This document shows positions 1-12,175 of a stretch of 64,000 bases of DNA, piece by piece (position 1 is the first letter of the stretch; every line of letters begins with the position of its first letter). The position numbers and the translations under genes are program-made. The DNA is from Heterodera schachtii. Its lineage: Eukaryota; Nematoda; Chromadorea; Rhabditida; Heteroderidae. Below the pieces are notes generated by a model. That model was not told where the DNA came from, did no database searches, and saw only the letters and a list, made by a program, of their open reading frames with translations. The stretch covers positions 3,380,445 through 3,444,444 of the forward strand of contig SIJG01000005.1 in assembly GCA_023374025.1 (NCBI GenBank). The letters run 5' to 3'.

Positions 1-1987
1 GCCCATTTTTTTGTATTATTTTTATTTGTCTTACACAAAACACTCCCAATAATTATTAAACACAGTGCCGACCGAAATTGGTGTATTTTACCTAACATTT
101 TTTACTTACTGCGCTCTTTCAGCATTTTTTTCTTTTTTACTTTCCCTGTCCCCTTTCATTCATTCGCTTGTCATTATTATTATTTTATATATATATTTGT
201 TTTTATGAACTATTAAATACTTCAATGTCAGAAGAAAGTGCGTGCATTTTTATTTAAAGGAAGCAATTAATTAATTACCTAATTACATCTTAATTGATTA
301 ACATCAATAAAACTGATTAAATTGCGAAATGAATAACATTTTTTTAAACACAATATTTCTCTAAACATTCATTATTTATGCAGCAGCAAAAGAGAAACAA
401 AGAGCCCTTCAACTATGGGTCAACTCCACTGTGCAGAGAAAAGCCTAGTACTATCTCGTCATTTTCTTTTTCTTTGTAATTTCTCTCACTTTGGCGTACT
501 ATCTCTCATTTTTAATTATGTAAAAAACAACATTTACTTCATGACGTTTAACTTTTTTTCTGCACGTTAAATCTACAAGAAATTTTGCATACCGATAGAT
601 AAAAAAATTCTGCATTGAATTGTCTGTTTCTTTTTGTTGATTAACTGTCGTTTTAAAGAGTTATTAAATAAAAGATGAAAATGCATTTCTTTTTCTCTCC
701 ATTTGGCGTACTATTTTCATGTCTCTAACACCTGAAAACCATCAAATTCGCTAATTCTAAACAATTTTGGTTTAGATGCTACAAAATCACTCTGGGCATT
801 TAGAATTAATTGAAAAATGAATGTTTTCATATTTTGGTTGAAATCAGCAGTTTAGGACTTGAGTTATAACGTAATAAAAATTGAAACTCCCACTACTTTT
901 TTCTGAGTTGACAAATTGCTTAACATTCGCTTAGAAAAAAATTCTCCATTTCAAAATATTTTTTTAGATACCAAACTTGTTCAGTTTAGTTGTGAATGAA
1001 GCGAGTTATGGCTGGTAAAAATAAACAATACAAAAAAGGCATTTACCAGTGTAATTTTAAAATTAGCGCGCAAAAATTTACGCCAATCACGCTATTTGGC
1101 GTTATAAGCAATTTTGTCTGACACTGGGCTTGAACTACAATTCATTATGCCAGAAAAGCACTAATTCAAAAGTTCCCTTCCACCCGCCGCCGCCCCGCAT
1201 CGACAGACAGGTTAGACAGTGTACTATTACAACTGACTCTCGCTTCTTTTCCGTAGCCCTCCCTTTTTTCCCCACTCCCTCACAACACGCACGCGTCAAA
1301 TAGAATCCTGCTGCACAGCTGCCTACTGTCTGCCCCTTCCACCCGCGGCGCCCCGCGTAGACAGACAAACAGGCAGTGCACTATTTCCTCCTTCCCGTAG
1401 TGCTAACCTGTCTGTCGATGCGGGGCGGCGGCGGGTGGAAGGGAACTTTTGAATTCTGGCATAATGAATTGTAGTTTCCTACAATGTTATTGTAGGAAAC
1501 TACAATCTTTTGGGGAAAACACAAAATTGTAGGAAACTACACTTATTGTAGGTTTTTTCCACCTTACGTGTAAGTGTATCGAATATCGCCATACCCACAA
1601 TTAATTTTTAAATTTGAAAAAAAAAAGTCAAACAAAACGCCAAAAACGTTTTTGTGCAAGAAAAAAAAGAGGAAGAGCAAAGTTAGCGCCAGCTAACTTC
1701 GAAAATGTTTTAAGCCTTCGAACTTTTTAACGGCCAATGCTAACCTATTTTAAATAAGCTTTTGCTTTGCTCTAAATTTTCCTAATTTTGATTTTTTTTT
1801 AATGATTTCTCACTCACCTGGTGGACCTCAAGACAATGTCTAAGAATCCCCTGTTTTTAAATTCAATTTACATGTTTATGTCTAATGGATGGCCAATAAT
1901 AAATTTTACATGGTTTTCAGCCTGAAATTTTATCTATCATTTGCCAATTGCTGTAAAAAATTGAATTTTTACAACAAAAAAAAAGCG
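1..1987. other. Gene-free AT-rich stretch before HSBP1
   Basis: Apart from the foldback at 1134-1478 I see no coding signal. At 1914-1920 there is a strong acceptor-like TTTTCAG, 67 bases before the HSBP1 ATG. It could be a trans-splice acceptor or the end of a 5' UTR intron. Confidence 0.5.
1134..1478. repeat. Long inverted repeat (foldback) with GC-rich arms
   Basis: Left arm about 1134-1220 and right arm about 1405-1478 are near-perfect reverse complements. They run from ACTACAATTCATTATGCCAG through a CCGCCGCCGCCCC block to GACAGACAGGTTA. The left arm carries an extra 8 bases. The loop repeats similar GC-rich pieces. Directly outside, 1472-1502 is a perfect small hairpin, TAGTTTCCTACAAT with its reverse complement around GTT. 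No protein is coded here; this is probably a foldback element. Confidence 0.7.
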
Positions 1988-2660
1988 ATGGCAGAAGTGA
2001 AAAAGGAGCCCATTTTTACGGAAGTGAAGAAGGAGCCAATTTTCGCAACGGAGACGCCAGCAGCCGAGCCGAGAAGGGACAGCGCCGTGTCAACAATGCC
2101 ACCCGACTTTGACGACGTGACCACAGTGGTACGAGAAAAGGCAGCACTTTGTTGGCATTCTCATTACAATCAAATAATATTTTTGATGGGTGCAAATTCG
2201 AAAATCCCTAAAAATGGGGGGATTGAAATTAGGGAACCTTTGAAAATTCGACAGACACTAGAAAAATAGAAAACAATCTGAAAAATGGAGCTGTTTCTTA
2301 CACAATTTGCTAGTAAATTTTGGTAATTCACGAACATGACATCTCCATTTTGTAAAATAAAAATTCCCTATTTGAGAAGTAGTGCCGAAAATGATGTTGG
2401 CTCAAAATTTTTTAAGGGTTTTTAGCACTTTATTATTGACGAACCTAAATTATTGTTAGAAACCCAATTGTTTTCAGATTGAGGGCGTTTTGCGCGAGAC
2501 GCGGGACCGTTTCCAAGCGATGGCCGACCAAATCATTCACCGCATTGACGAGATGACCCAGCGGGTGGACAGCCTGGAGAAGAACATCACCGAAATGATG
2601 GCCTCCGACTCGGCGCTCGTGGCGAGCACCAGCGGAACAGCCGACGAGGACAACCAATGA
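1988..2660 (+). CDS. HSBP1: Heat shock factor-binding protein 1 (HSBP1/HSB-1)
   Basis: Two exons, 1988-2128 and 2478-2660, give a protein of about 107 residues. HSBP1 is a small coiled-coil protein that binds the trimerisation domain of HSF1 and damps the heat-shock response. Across the junction the protein reads DVTTVIEGVLRETRDRFQ, then MADQIIHRIDEMTQRVDSLE and KNITEMM, matching the HSBP1 core in order and spacing. The N-terminus adds about 40 residues with a tandem VKKEPIF repeat that typical HSBP1 lacks. An in-frame ATG lies upstream at 1889, but 1988 is preferred because a TTTTCAG acceptor at 1914-1920 separates the two. The intron is a conventional GT-AG of 349 bases. The fit over the heptad core is strong; the N-terminal extension is the uncertain part. 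Confidence 0.9.
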
Positions 2661-3087
2661 TGGACGACGGAGACAAAAAAGATGGAACATTTACAACAGC
2701 AACAACACAACCAAAAATGATCTGTATATGTTATGTGTGTTGAGAGAGAAATTTTTAAAAAATGGAATTTACGGTTTTTGATTATTTCACTCACGGAAAT
2801 GAGGGGGGTGCAGAATAATGGCCTGGGAAGTTAAAGTTTTTTTCTGTGCCCCAACCCCACCTCAAATTCCCTGTTTTGAAATCATGTTTCGGAGTTGCCG
2901 ATCACGAATAGAAATTTAGTCAAAAAAGGTGGTGGGTTACAACCTAAAAAGTGAGTTACCCTCGAGACCGTTTCAAGATTTGTTTTGAGGAAGTAAAAAA
3001 GGAAAATCACCGGGATTTTCTCGTGTTATGAACAAATTTTGTTATTGCTCTGCAAAGAAAAATACATTTTTAGAAATATTTGTTATT
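2661..3087. other. Intergenic stretch between HSBP1 and gene A
   Basis: HSBP1 (+) and gene A (-) converge here. The sequence is AT-rich 3' flank with no recognisable feature. Confidence 0.5.
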
Positions 3088-5986
3088 TTATTCCTCGCTG
3101 CTTCCATCCAACGCCTCCTGAACACGTCGTTCCGCCTCGTCAAGTTGGAAGGTAAACATGTTCATTCGGAACAGCTGTTGTTGCTCCATCGATTGAGTCA
3201 TTCGTCTTAAACATCGAGAAAATCGGATTCAGAAAAGAATGACTTGTCCAGCGCAATTGGGATAAAGGTGTAAGGGGACGGACGACTTAAATTTATTGAG
3301 CCCCCCGAAAAATAGATTTTTATAGCCATTTCTGTAACGAATTTGTTTAAAAATCCAGGGATTGGGTCTGACAATGACGCCAGAATATGTCCACGTTCCC
3401 TTTTTGGTTGGCATACCGTCTCAATTCCGCACTCATCCCATCTTCGTCATCGACGTGTTCATCCCGTTTTTGCGGCTTTTTATGGCTTTGTTTCTGCTGT
3501 TTTGCCGCTTTGTCCGCCTCGTCCATGTCTCGCCAGTCGGCCAACTGTTCGCGGACTCGGCCCAGCCACGCGGGGCCCACTCGGCGGAGAAGGGTCGGCC
3601 GGTGCCCTTGTAACGCATGGCCGACGAGCAGCAGACAGATGGAGGCGTAAAAGTTGACCGAGGACGGCGGATCTTACGAAATTCTCAAAATTTACGGGAG
3701 AGTGGCCAGAAAACCATTCGTCTGGCTAATTTATTTGGAAGAGGTCGTCCCCCCCCCATCCCCGCTTCACCTGGAAATTTTCATAATTTCCATGGAAAAA
3801 AATCTTTTTAAGTGCTCACGGGTTCAATGCCTTCATGTGAACCAAAAAATACAGCGGAATAAAAAATGCTCACAATTTTTACCGAAAAACCCCAATAAAC
3901 AAACCACCTTCAAACTTAATGCCATCAATTTGAGCGTAGAAATGGCCAAGCTGTGCCCTGAACAGGTTGCCAACCGTTGGCACCGCCGATTTTGCCGTTG
4001 GCGTTGTGCCATGTCGATTTTCTGCCGTCATTGTGCTGTCCTCTTCCTCCCCCTCCTCCGTTTTGGCATAGCATTTGGTCCGGTAAATGTCCACCAGCCA
4101 GGCCATCAGTTGCGGTTCGTACGTCTCGTGGGAAAGCGGAAGTTCGCGTTGGAGGAGCAACTAAACACGAAAATTTGACAACAAAAAAGGGGCTGGGCTG
4201 AATTGCCAAATTTTAAAGTTTGGTGGCGTTTTTTCGGTCATATTCTCTTAAATGGAAGGAAATTTTTGCATTATGGGAAGGGTTTTTAAAAATACAATAA
4301 ATTTCATCCTAAAAATGCAAAAATTTGAGACATGAACAGAGAGCGGCGCCTTTTGTTAAGAAACCTGAAAAAGGCGGCACATCAACAGAAATTGGGCAAT
4401 CGGCTCGAACCGGTTCAGTAAAATGATGAACACTTTTTGCCCCAAGCGTCTCGTATGTTCGCCCGTCGCATGGGCCGACCAGCGGAGCAAAGTGCCGAAA
4501 ACCGCATTAAAAAGTAAGGGGGTGAATCCAAAAATGGAATTTAATTTATGCGGGTGTAATGCGTAAAATTTCCATATTGCCAAGATTTTATGGCGCCGCC
4601 GTACGATAATTGCCATTTTTTCAACAACAACAAAAAAATAATTGCTTTCTTTTGACGAGGCTTTGCTTACCATTTCATACATGATCAAGGGGTGCGCCAG
4701 TCAGACTCCCATACGTCGGACGTTTGGCGCAGGGGGGGGGGGTGCGCCAGGACCAATTTTTCTTACGTCGGCCCCTATTTTTCCCCGGCGACCTTTTTTC
4801 TTTTTTTTTGCTATTCAAATCATCTTTTTTCGGCGCGTTTTTTCCAAAAAAGTTTTTGGAAGGGGTGGGGCGGTCCGGCGGTGCCGATAGGCGCCGCCGG
4901 GAAAATTTTTTGAATTTTGTATGCGTTTTGCTAAGGAAATTGTTCAAATTTTAACTTTTTCCCCCTTCGGTACGACCCACCCCACGACGACCCCCCTCCT
5001 TTACAGCCGCCCCCCTTACGACGCACGTGGGGGGGGGGGGGGGGGTGCGCCAGGCCCATTACGACGCGGGGGGGGGGGGGGGGTGCGCCGGCGCACCCCT
5101 TGATCATGTATGTACCATTTATCCACAGGGGCAAATTTTAAACGGCAAAAAAATTGTGAGCCGAAGAACAAGAAAGAAGTCGGCGGATTCCCTCCTCCGA
5201 AATCTCTTTTTGTTGGTTATTGGTCGAGTAAGGTTTAACAACGGTAAAGTCCCGACTTATTGTGTGGCATTTTGAAGCCACAAATCACAACCCAAAAAAA
5301 TTACAATGAAAAGTCCCATTTCGGCCCTGGGCTGTGTCCGCATCGGAATTCGGGTGGTCAACGCGAGCAAATGGCGCAGCACCCGTCGCACATGACACTC
5401 CCCGTCGTCGTCCGTATTCCGTCGTTGTTGGAAGCATGAGTTTCCTTCCTCTTCCCGCTGGTGTTGGGACAGGAGCAAAAGTTTGTCAAGCTGTTCGCCC
5501 AGGGCGGGCACACATTGGACAAACCATTCGTCGTGGGAGAAGACCATGGGCACTTAAAAAAAATTTTTTAATGGATTTCGGGCGGGGGTAAAAACTTTAA
5601 CCATTTCCATTACCTCGTAAAGTCAAATTTTAAAACCTTGAATAAAACGGGTAGTGTGGGTCGAAAATTTGGCATTTGCCAGCTTTTTGGGTGATTCCTG
5701 TCGAAATTTTGAGAATTTGTTCCAATTTTGAACTAATGCGCTGAGTTCTCTCGGAAATGTCACCCGTGAACGGACCAGAAAATGAAGCGCATTCGAACGA
5801 GGAGTCAATATCGGAAAAGCAGGAGGGCACGTTCATCGACGGGCCCTCCTCGTCGGCGGAGAAAGACGGCATCAGCCAAGCGGAGAGGACGCGCATCAGT
5901 TGGCGGGAGGACAGCCCAGAAGCCGGGAACGGATAGATGAAGCAGCACTCATTGGCAGCAGCCAGCTGATGTTCGTCGACTTGCAT
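3088..5986 (-). CDS. Unrecognised multi-exon gene A
   Basis: I do not recognise the family. Minus-strand exons: 5986 to about 5636 (starts MQVDEHQLAAANECC), about 5307-5549, about 4365-4515 (5' limit unclear), 3908-4160, 3417-3672 and 3088-3205. The last three join in phase (G|AT across an AAG acceptor, then CG|A), which supports them. The protein looks alpha-helical: RLGQKVFIILLNRFEPIAQF, then YEPQLMAWLVDIYRTKCYA with an acidic linker, then SVNFYASICLLLVGHALQG. It has a Lys/Gln-rich stretch and ends in a likely amphipathic helix with FQLDEAERRVQEALDGSSEE. One intron carries a 437-bp transposable element at 4676-5112. Same strand as eIF2-beta, 318 bases downstream of it, so co-transcription is possible. 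Confidence 0.6.
4676..5112. mobile_element. TIR element, hAT-like, 8-bp duplication TACCATTT
   Basis: It starts CATACATGATCAAGGGGTGC and ends with the exact reverse complement, perfect over 23 bases. Direct repeats TACCATTT flank it at 4668-4675 and 5113-5120. Inside are long G runs, repeated GGTGCGCC motifs and the GATA-loop hairpin at 4877-4898. No transposase is coded, so it is non-autonomous. The 8-bp duplication suggests hAT. The left TSD copy overlaps a GTAAGC donor-like site of gene A on the minus strand. Confidence 0.85.
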
Positions 5987-6304
5987 TGAAATCCGTTGAC
6001 ACGCCTTGACGCCACAAATTTGTAAAACTTTTATAAGGCCTCTTCATTCATGGAAAATGATGGAAATTAAGTTCGAATTGTCAGTGTGCACCACTTTTCA
6101 AGTTGATAACAAATAAATAAACCGGTACTAACATAAAAAACCAAATTAAATTCCATGGCATCAATTTGTTTTTTTCCATGAAAATTGACTTTTTTTTTTG
6201 ATATATAGGATAATATTACGGTTAAATTACATGACAAAAAAGGAAACAACAAAAGGAAGAAGTCTCTTTCCTTTCCCATCCAAATTCGCTTCGCTTTTTG
6301 CCAT

Positions 6305-7879
6305 TCATTTGCCCGCCGTCGCTTCGGCCGCCCGACGGAGTGCCGCCCGTTTGCCCACCATTGCCGTGTAGCCCGACTTTATGGAGGACACCGCGAAACG
6401 ACTGCCGCATCGTTTGCATTGGATGAAGAACAGGCGGGAGACGTCCTTGGTCAACTCGGTGTCCGAGGAACGGCACGTGTGGCAGCGGACGTATTCATCT
6501 GAAAGCCGGGGGATGGGGTGACCGAATTAGGGCGAAAATTGCAGAATTTTGGGACCTACTAAACAAACCAAACTTGAAAAATACATATTCCGAGGAGCCA
6601 CAGAATTTAAAATTGACACCCGCATCCTTGTCACGTACTCAATCCCCACTGAGCCTTTCCCAGGGTTGAAAAAGCAAAGATTTACTGTTAGCCAGCCGTT
6701 TAAAAACATTTCGGCAATTAAATTGTGCGCTTGAAGTGGTGCCTGTTTATTTTGCGCAAGTCTAATTAAGGCCACCCGAAATTTTCTGAGTGAAAAATTC
6801 AAAAATTTAATGGTTCGAAGGGGGTGAAAACAGTTTATAGAATTGCTCACTGATGTAACCGCGCAGCACATTCTCAAAGTGTTTCTGCTGGAATTTGCCC
6901 TTGACAATTAAACACTGATTGCCGTCAATTGAGCCCCTAAAATGATGAAGGAAAAAAAACGATGTGCCAAATGGAAATGGTCCAACGTCGTTCCCAGCTC
7001 GGCCATCAGAAATTGCAGCACATGCTTCGGGTCACGCTTCAGCAGCCGACAAATTTCGGTGAAATTTGTGAACGCCGTCTTTTTGCTGCCCGCCCGTTGC
7101 ACCTCCGGCGGTTTCATCACAAAAGTCTTTTTCTTGCCAGAAACCACTGAAAATTTCACACATTAAAATCGCTATGCAAATTGTGAGTGTGAACATGTAA
7201 ACTGATATTTGAGTTTCAAGTCCATTTTGAAATCCAAAAAGTGGAAGGTTTGAAAATGTTTGGGGTTTTTTGGATTCGTTACCTCTGATTTTTTGGAATT
7301 TGCACAGAAATACCTTATAAAGTAATACAAGTTTCCAATAGTTTTTAGGCCTGCTGATCAGAATATGATATTGAGCTACAAATCAGGAAAATTTGAACCG
7401 GATTAGATGTCATATTCGTAATCAACGACCATAAAAACCATCCTAAAGTATGAGTTTACTACATTTTTGAACTTTAGAATTTACAAAGAAATCGGGCCCC
7501 ATGTAAATAAATTTCTACCCTAAAAGTGACATGTGATCTTAAACAAAACTCCCACTTTCTGGGTTCTTCTCCCGCATGATGTTGAAGACCATGTCCAACA
7601 TCTCGTCGTAGTTGTAGTCCGTCCATGCGTCGGGGTTTTTTGCGTCGAGCAAATTTGTACGGCCAACGCCTTCGGCGAGTGCAGTGACTTCCTAAATTTG
7701 GATTCATATTTACTTTCAATTTGAAAAATTTAACGCCTTTTTACAACCTTTTCCTCCTCATGTTCATCCTCTGACAATTTGAGTTCGGTGGTCTTCGCCT
7801 TTTTCTTCTTCTTTTTCTTCCCCAAATCCAACTGTACGTCCTCAACATCTTCCGCTGGTTGTTCCGCGGTCATATCCAT
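6305..7879 (-). CDS. EIF2S2: Translation initiation factor eIF2 subunit beta
   Basis: Five exons (7748-7879, 7556-7691, 6987-7146, 6851-6936, 6305-6498) join in phase to about 235 residues. eIF2-beta is part of the eIF2 ternary complex that delivers initiator Met-tRNA to the 40S ribosome and contacts eIF5 and eIF2B. Landmarks in order: a single poly-lysine block ([13 protein letters not shown]), [20 protein letters not shown], the core [39 protein letters not shown], and the C-terminal zinc ribbon [13 protein letters not shown] with [19 protein letters not shown]. All four zinc-ribbon cysteines are present. The protein is shorter than the human one because the N-terminus has one lysine box instead of three. 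The start at 7879 (MDMTAEQ) is the first ATG of the exon. Gene A follows on the same strand after 318 bases. Confidence 0.95.
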
Positions 7880-8664
7880 ATTTATAACCGCTGTAAATTT
7901 TCACTAGAAATAGCAATTTTTGTAGCACACATTAGGAAATATTTATACAAAATAGGCCAAAATATGGCGAAATGCTTTTTCAATTGTGAAACAGAAAATA
8001 TAAATGCTCTATAGCCCGGTGCGGGACGGAATCCCGCGCCGGATTTTGCGGGATCCCATTACGCAATGGATTAATCCCGTCCAGCAAAAAATTTTGAGTT
8101 CACATCCCACAGCGGGATCCGCAAATTTGGCTTTTTTGTGCTGGATCCCGCGGGCTCCGGATTGCATTTTTTGAAAATTTTAAAAGACATAATGCCAAAT
8201 TTTCTGGAAAAATTTTCAATTAAAGTGTTAAAAACCCATTTTTCATTTACAAAATTCATCAAAATTTGTGAATTTTTCCGGGTGCTGAAATTCAGCCCGC
8301 CGGACTGACTGACCTCCCTCCACCTTATTAACTCTAAAAGATTACTAAAAAGAATGGTCATTTTTTTGGAAAAATTTGTTAGCAAATCGCTATCAAAATT
8401 TTAAAAATTTTCCCGTTGGTGCCTACCGGCACCGACCAGGGCTGGGGCGAAACCGCGATCCGCGGATTTTGGCCAAGGATTTATGTAATTAATCAGGAGC
8501 TAAACTCTGAAATTTTGCAGTACGGTAGATACAAAAGGTTTCTCAAAAGCGACCAATTTAATTTTTGACGTCACTTGCAACAACAGAATCGACAATCAAA
8601 AATTTATTTAAAAAATAAATTAAAAGAATAAAATAAGAATAAATTCAAAAAAAATAGTGCAATG
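7880..8664. repeat. Intergenic stretch with degenerate GC-rich repeats
   Basis: AT-rich DNA between eIF2-beta and gene B. From 8012 to about 8160 it holds palindromic words such as GCGGGATCC and GGAATCCCGCGCCGG, and a related word pair near 8424-8470. This is probably an old repeat; I found no clear TIR or target duplication and no gene. Confidence 0.4.
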
Positions 8665-11600
8665 TCAATTCGGAGGCATTGTCTGCGGTTGCATTTGGTT
8701 CATCTGGTGGTGCTGCTGCTGTTGTTGCTGCTTCTGCTTGACCATCTGTTCGGTGATGCGTGAGAAATTGCGCTCCGCTTGGAAAGAGATGCCCGCCCGT
8801 TCGTACACTTCTTCACTGAAAAAATGTTTGGTTTATTATTTCAGCATGAAGTTCCTGCTTTGGCTGCATTGTCCGAGCAAAATTAATGAAATTTTTAGTA
8901 AATTTAAAAAACATTTTATTTCAACAAAATCAGAGTGATGATTAGACAAATTTAAATTTTTCGATGAGTCGAATTTTTGCGAGATCAACCAAGCGCTTAT
9001 TGTTAGATGAAATTTTCTTTGCATGAATGTATCCGTAAAGGGTTTGATTTTAGAATCAGAATCCGGGGTTCCGGCTTTTTTGGAGCCTCAGGTCCCACTG
9101 GGAGCAGCTCGTTCCCTCCCCAATTTTTAAATTTTAAAACAATTAAAATTTTAAAAAATTAGAAAATTTTATATAAGAAAATTTAAAGATAGTTTTTCTA
9201 ATGTTTGCCCAAAAAATAGCTGAAAATTTTTTCGAATTTTTTCCACCAAATTTTTGAAAATTTTCTAAGATTTTACGGGGGAAACGGCGGGAGGGGAGGG
9301 AGGGGATGAATTGTGCACCTCACCCCCCTTGGGTGTACTGTACACACAGTGTGATGTCGCTGATGTCCAGGCTGGGACAGTCGGGCTCAGTCTCGCGCAA
9401 CAATGCGTACTCCCGGTACAGCGTCTGCACGTCCTTTGCCCGGCTCGGCTGGTACAGGTCCAAGTCCACGCTGGACATCTTCGGCTCGTACAGTGTGCTG
9501 CGCGCATTCGGCGGCACCGGTGCCAAATCGTCAACATCATCCGCTGAAAATGAAAACACAATCCGAATTAGGAAAAGAAACTAATGGCGCCTATGGGAGT
9601 AATTAGTAGTTGGCGCCAAACTCCCGTTAGAAATTTTTTTTTGTGGGTAGGAAAATGGAACTTTTCCCCCCCGCCGAAAAATGTTTAAAAGAAAAATTCT
9701 AACAGAATTGTTAGAAAAATTTTTGTAGAAAATTCGTTGAGAAAATTTCAAGGAAAATTAAAAAAAACAGTAATCACTAAATTTTAAAAAATAAAAAAAA
9801 TTTCAATTTATTTTTCTTTAAAAAAATTTTCGGGATGGGGAAACGATTCGTAGGGGGGGAGGGGGAGGGCGGCGGGAAACGTAGTGCTCCACCGGGAAAT
9901 ATATGTAAAAAAATATATTTCCATACTTTACCGATATTTGATGAAAATTGTTAAATTCTACTCTCTCTGTAAAAATAATGTACCCGGGGCTGAGTCGTCC
10001 GATGAACAGCCGTCCGCTTCGACCTGTCCCGCGCGGACACGACAGTCTTTTATCATGCTAAAATTATTTTTATACTTTTTTTTAATAATTTTTATTTTTG
10101 TCACCGTTTGGCTCGCAATTGGGCCCTGGCCCGGACTTCCTTGTGCTTGGCCAACTTTCTCAGGGAGCAAAAAGTGCGCGGATTCAACCGTACGTGCTCA
10201 TCAAGCGAGTTGAGCATGGTGGACTGCTCGAGCAGCACCTGGGGGAGGCAAAAAATTTTGATGGAAAAAATTTTTTGTAAAGTTGTTTTAAGTTAAAATC
10301 TTTTAAAATTAAATGGGTAAGTTTCTAAAAATTTTGAGCAATTATTTCAGAAATCATTTGTAAAATTGACCCAAAAGTAATCAAAAATGGCCATTTTAGG
10401 CCCCAAAAATAAACCACAGCCCAAAAAGTGCCACCAACATGGGAGTTGATCAACAGCGTCTTCAGCAAGTTCATCTGGTAATGGCGAATGTAATGGTCGT
10501 ACAGCACTCGCCGGTGGTCCCTCAGTTGGACTTGTTCGGGTGAACTGAAGTAACCATCTGAAAATTGAGGATTTTGAAAACAAACATTGTTTATAGAATT
10601 TTAAATTAGATAAATAAATGTTTTTGGAATTATTTTTCCTTCCAAAACTTTTTTTTTTCTAAATTTATACGTAAATTTCCTCCCCACAGTGTGAAACCAT
10701 TGAACTTTAGCTTTTTCTCTAGGGCCCAATTTTCAAAATCTCTTCCTTATCTTTGTTCGCCTTACTTCGAATGCGCGCAAAAAATTTGGCCAACGGATTG
10801 CCAAAGCAAAAATTTGGGTCACTGGTGAATGCGCAACTGAGCAACTCGTCGAGCGGGGCGCCACAATTGCGACGAGCGACAGAAACTGATGATGATTTAA
10901 TGGCGGACGAAGTGGAAGGGAGGGGAAGAAAATGCTGAAAAGGAAGAAAAAATGAGAAATTTTCGAAAAAAGGAGGGAAAATTTAAGGGTCCAAGGATGT
11001 TTTCTGGTATTTGTTTGCATGTTCAGCAGCTAAAATTACGCATGAAAAAAGCATTTTTAAGAGCATGGAGGGCTCGGTATAAAAAACGAAACAACGATTT
11101 TTAAAAAATTCAAAAAACATTTCTTAGGGGGTTTGAAATTGCTAACTTCGAGCACAATTCCGAATGTTTTTGACGGGTTTTGCCACAATTTAAAAAGGAA
11201 AAATTTGGTGAAATTCGTCCCGAATTTTTTGAAATTCCGTAAGCAAACCTCGAGGTGGTCGCGCGACGCCTGCGAAAGTGACCAAAAGGATTTTGGACAG
11301 AGCACAGAACGAAAGATTTTCTCCTAAATGGTGGAGATAGCTTAATTGCATACAAAATTTAAGAAAATGGAGAGAAATTGGGAAGGTAATTCGATGTTTT
11401 TGGGATTTTTGTAAAAATTGCGAATGGTTTTCCAAAATAGCAATTTTCATGGTTTCATTCTATGCCTGAAAATTCGGCCAAAACATGAACAAAAAGTCGA
11501 ATTATAGGCAGGGAGAAGGCAAATTTTGCGAAAATTTGCATTGGAAAACTGAAAAAATGATAGAGTAAACACACACATCGGCCAACAGAGCGCTTGGCAC

Positions 11601-11747
11601 GGCAATCAGCTCCCCGCCCAGCAACAATTTTTCAGTGGGTGTGCCAAAGTTTGGGGCGGCATATGGCAATTCAACGGCTGAAGCATCGGTTGAAGACGAA
11701 GAAAAAGCCAACGGAGCGACGGAAGGGCCGACGGAGGTCAAATCCAT
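8665..11747 (-). CDS. Unrecognised multi-exon gene B (nuclear-type)
   Basis: Family not recognised. Minus-strand exons: 11577-11747 (starts MDLTSVGPSVAPLAF), a 21-nt micro-exon 11249-11269 (ASRDHLE), 10766-10934, 10439-10557, 10105-10238, probably a short exon near 9980-10040, 9348-9543 and 8665-8815. Most joins agree in phase. Visible blocks: a Cys-containing part (RRNCGAPLDELLSCAFTSDP), a helix QLRDHRRVLYDHYIRHYQMN, a basic segment SLRKLAKHKEVRARAQLRAK, an acidic/proline linker with LYEPKMSSVDLDLY, and SLDISDITLEEVYERAGI followed by a Gln-rich tail ending MQPQTMPPN. Composition suggests a nuclear or chromatin-complex subunit; a distant likeness to NSL2-type proteins was considered but is too weak to name. 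The micro-exon keeps phase on both sides. Confidence 0.6.
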
Positions 11748-12175
11748 CGGAAAAATACCTTATTGTTAGATATTCAAAATTCGAAAAAGCACAGTAATTG
11801 AAAAATCTCTTTCAGACTCGTTTTATTTATTGATTTTGCTTTATATTCAAACGGTTTTTTATGAGTGAAGAGTCATTTTTTCATTTTCTTGCCGCGGAGC
11901 CAACTCGATACGAAACGAACATGCTAATGTGGAAGCAAAAAAGAAAAAACCCGGACATTTTCGGCCCAAACCGATGGGCCAACGGAACGCCAAATAATCA
12001 TTCTTTTTTCATTTCAAAATGAATAAAAGAGCACCATAATTGATTGCTACAAATGTAAAAGAAAATTATGATGGCTTTTACCACCCAAGCGACGATTAAA
12101 AACAAAAAAATAATCAAATAATTGTCTTCATCATTTGTTTGCCGATTTCATCTTTAAACATTATAATGGTATAAC

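Noticed and set aside
4516..4684. Extension of a gene A exon upstream of FNAVFGTLLRW
   Set aside because: The frame stays open, but its composition is intron-like and it leads back to the transposon edge; left as an unclear 5' limit.
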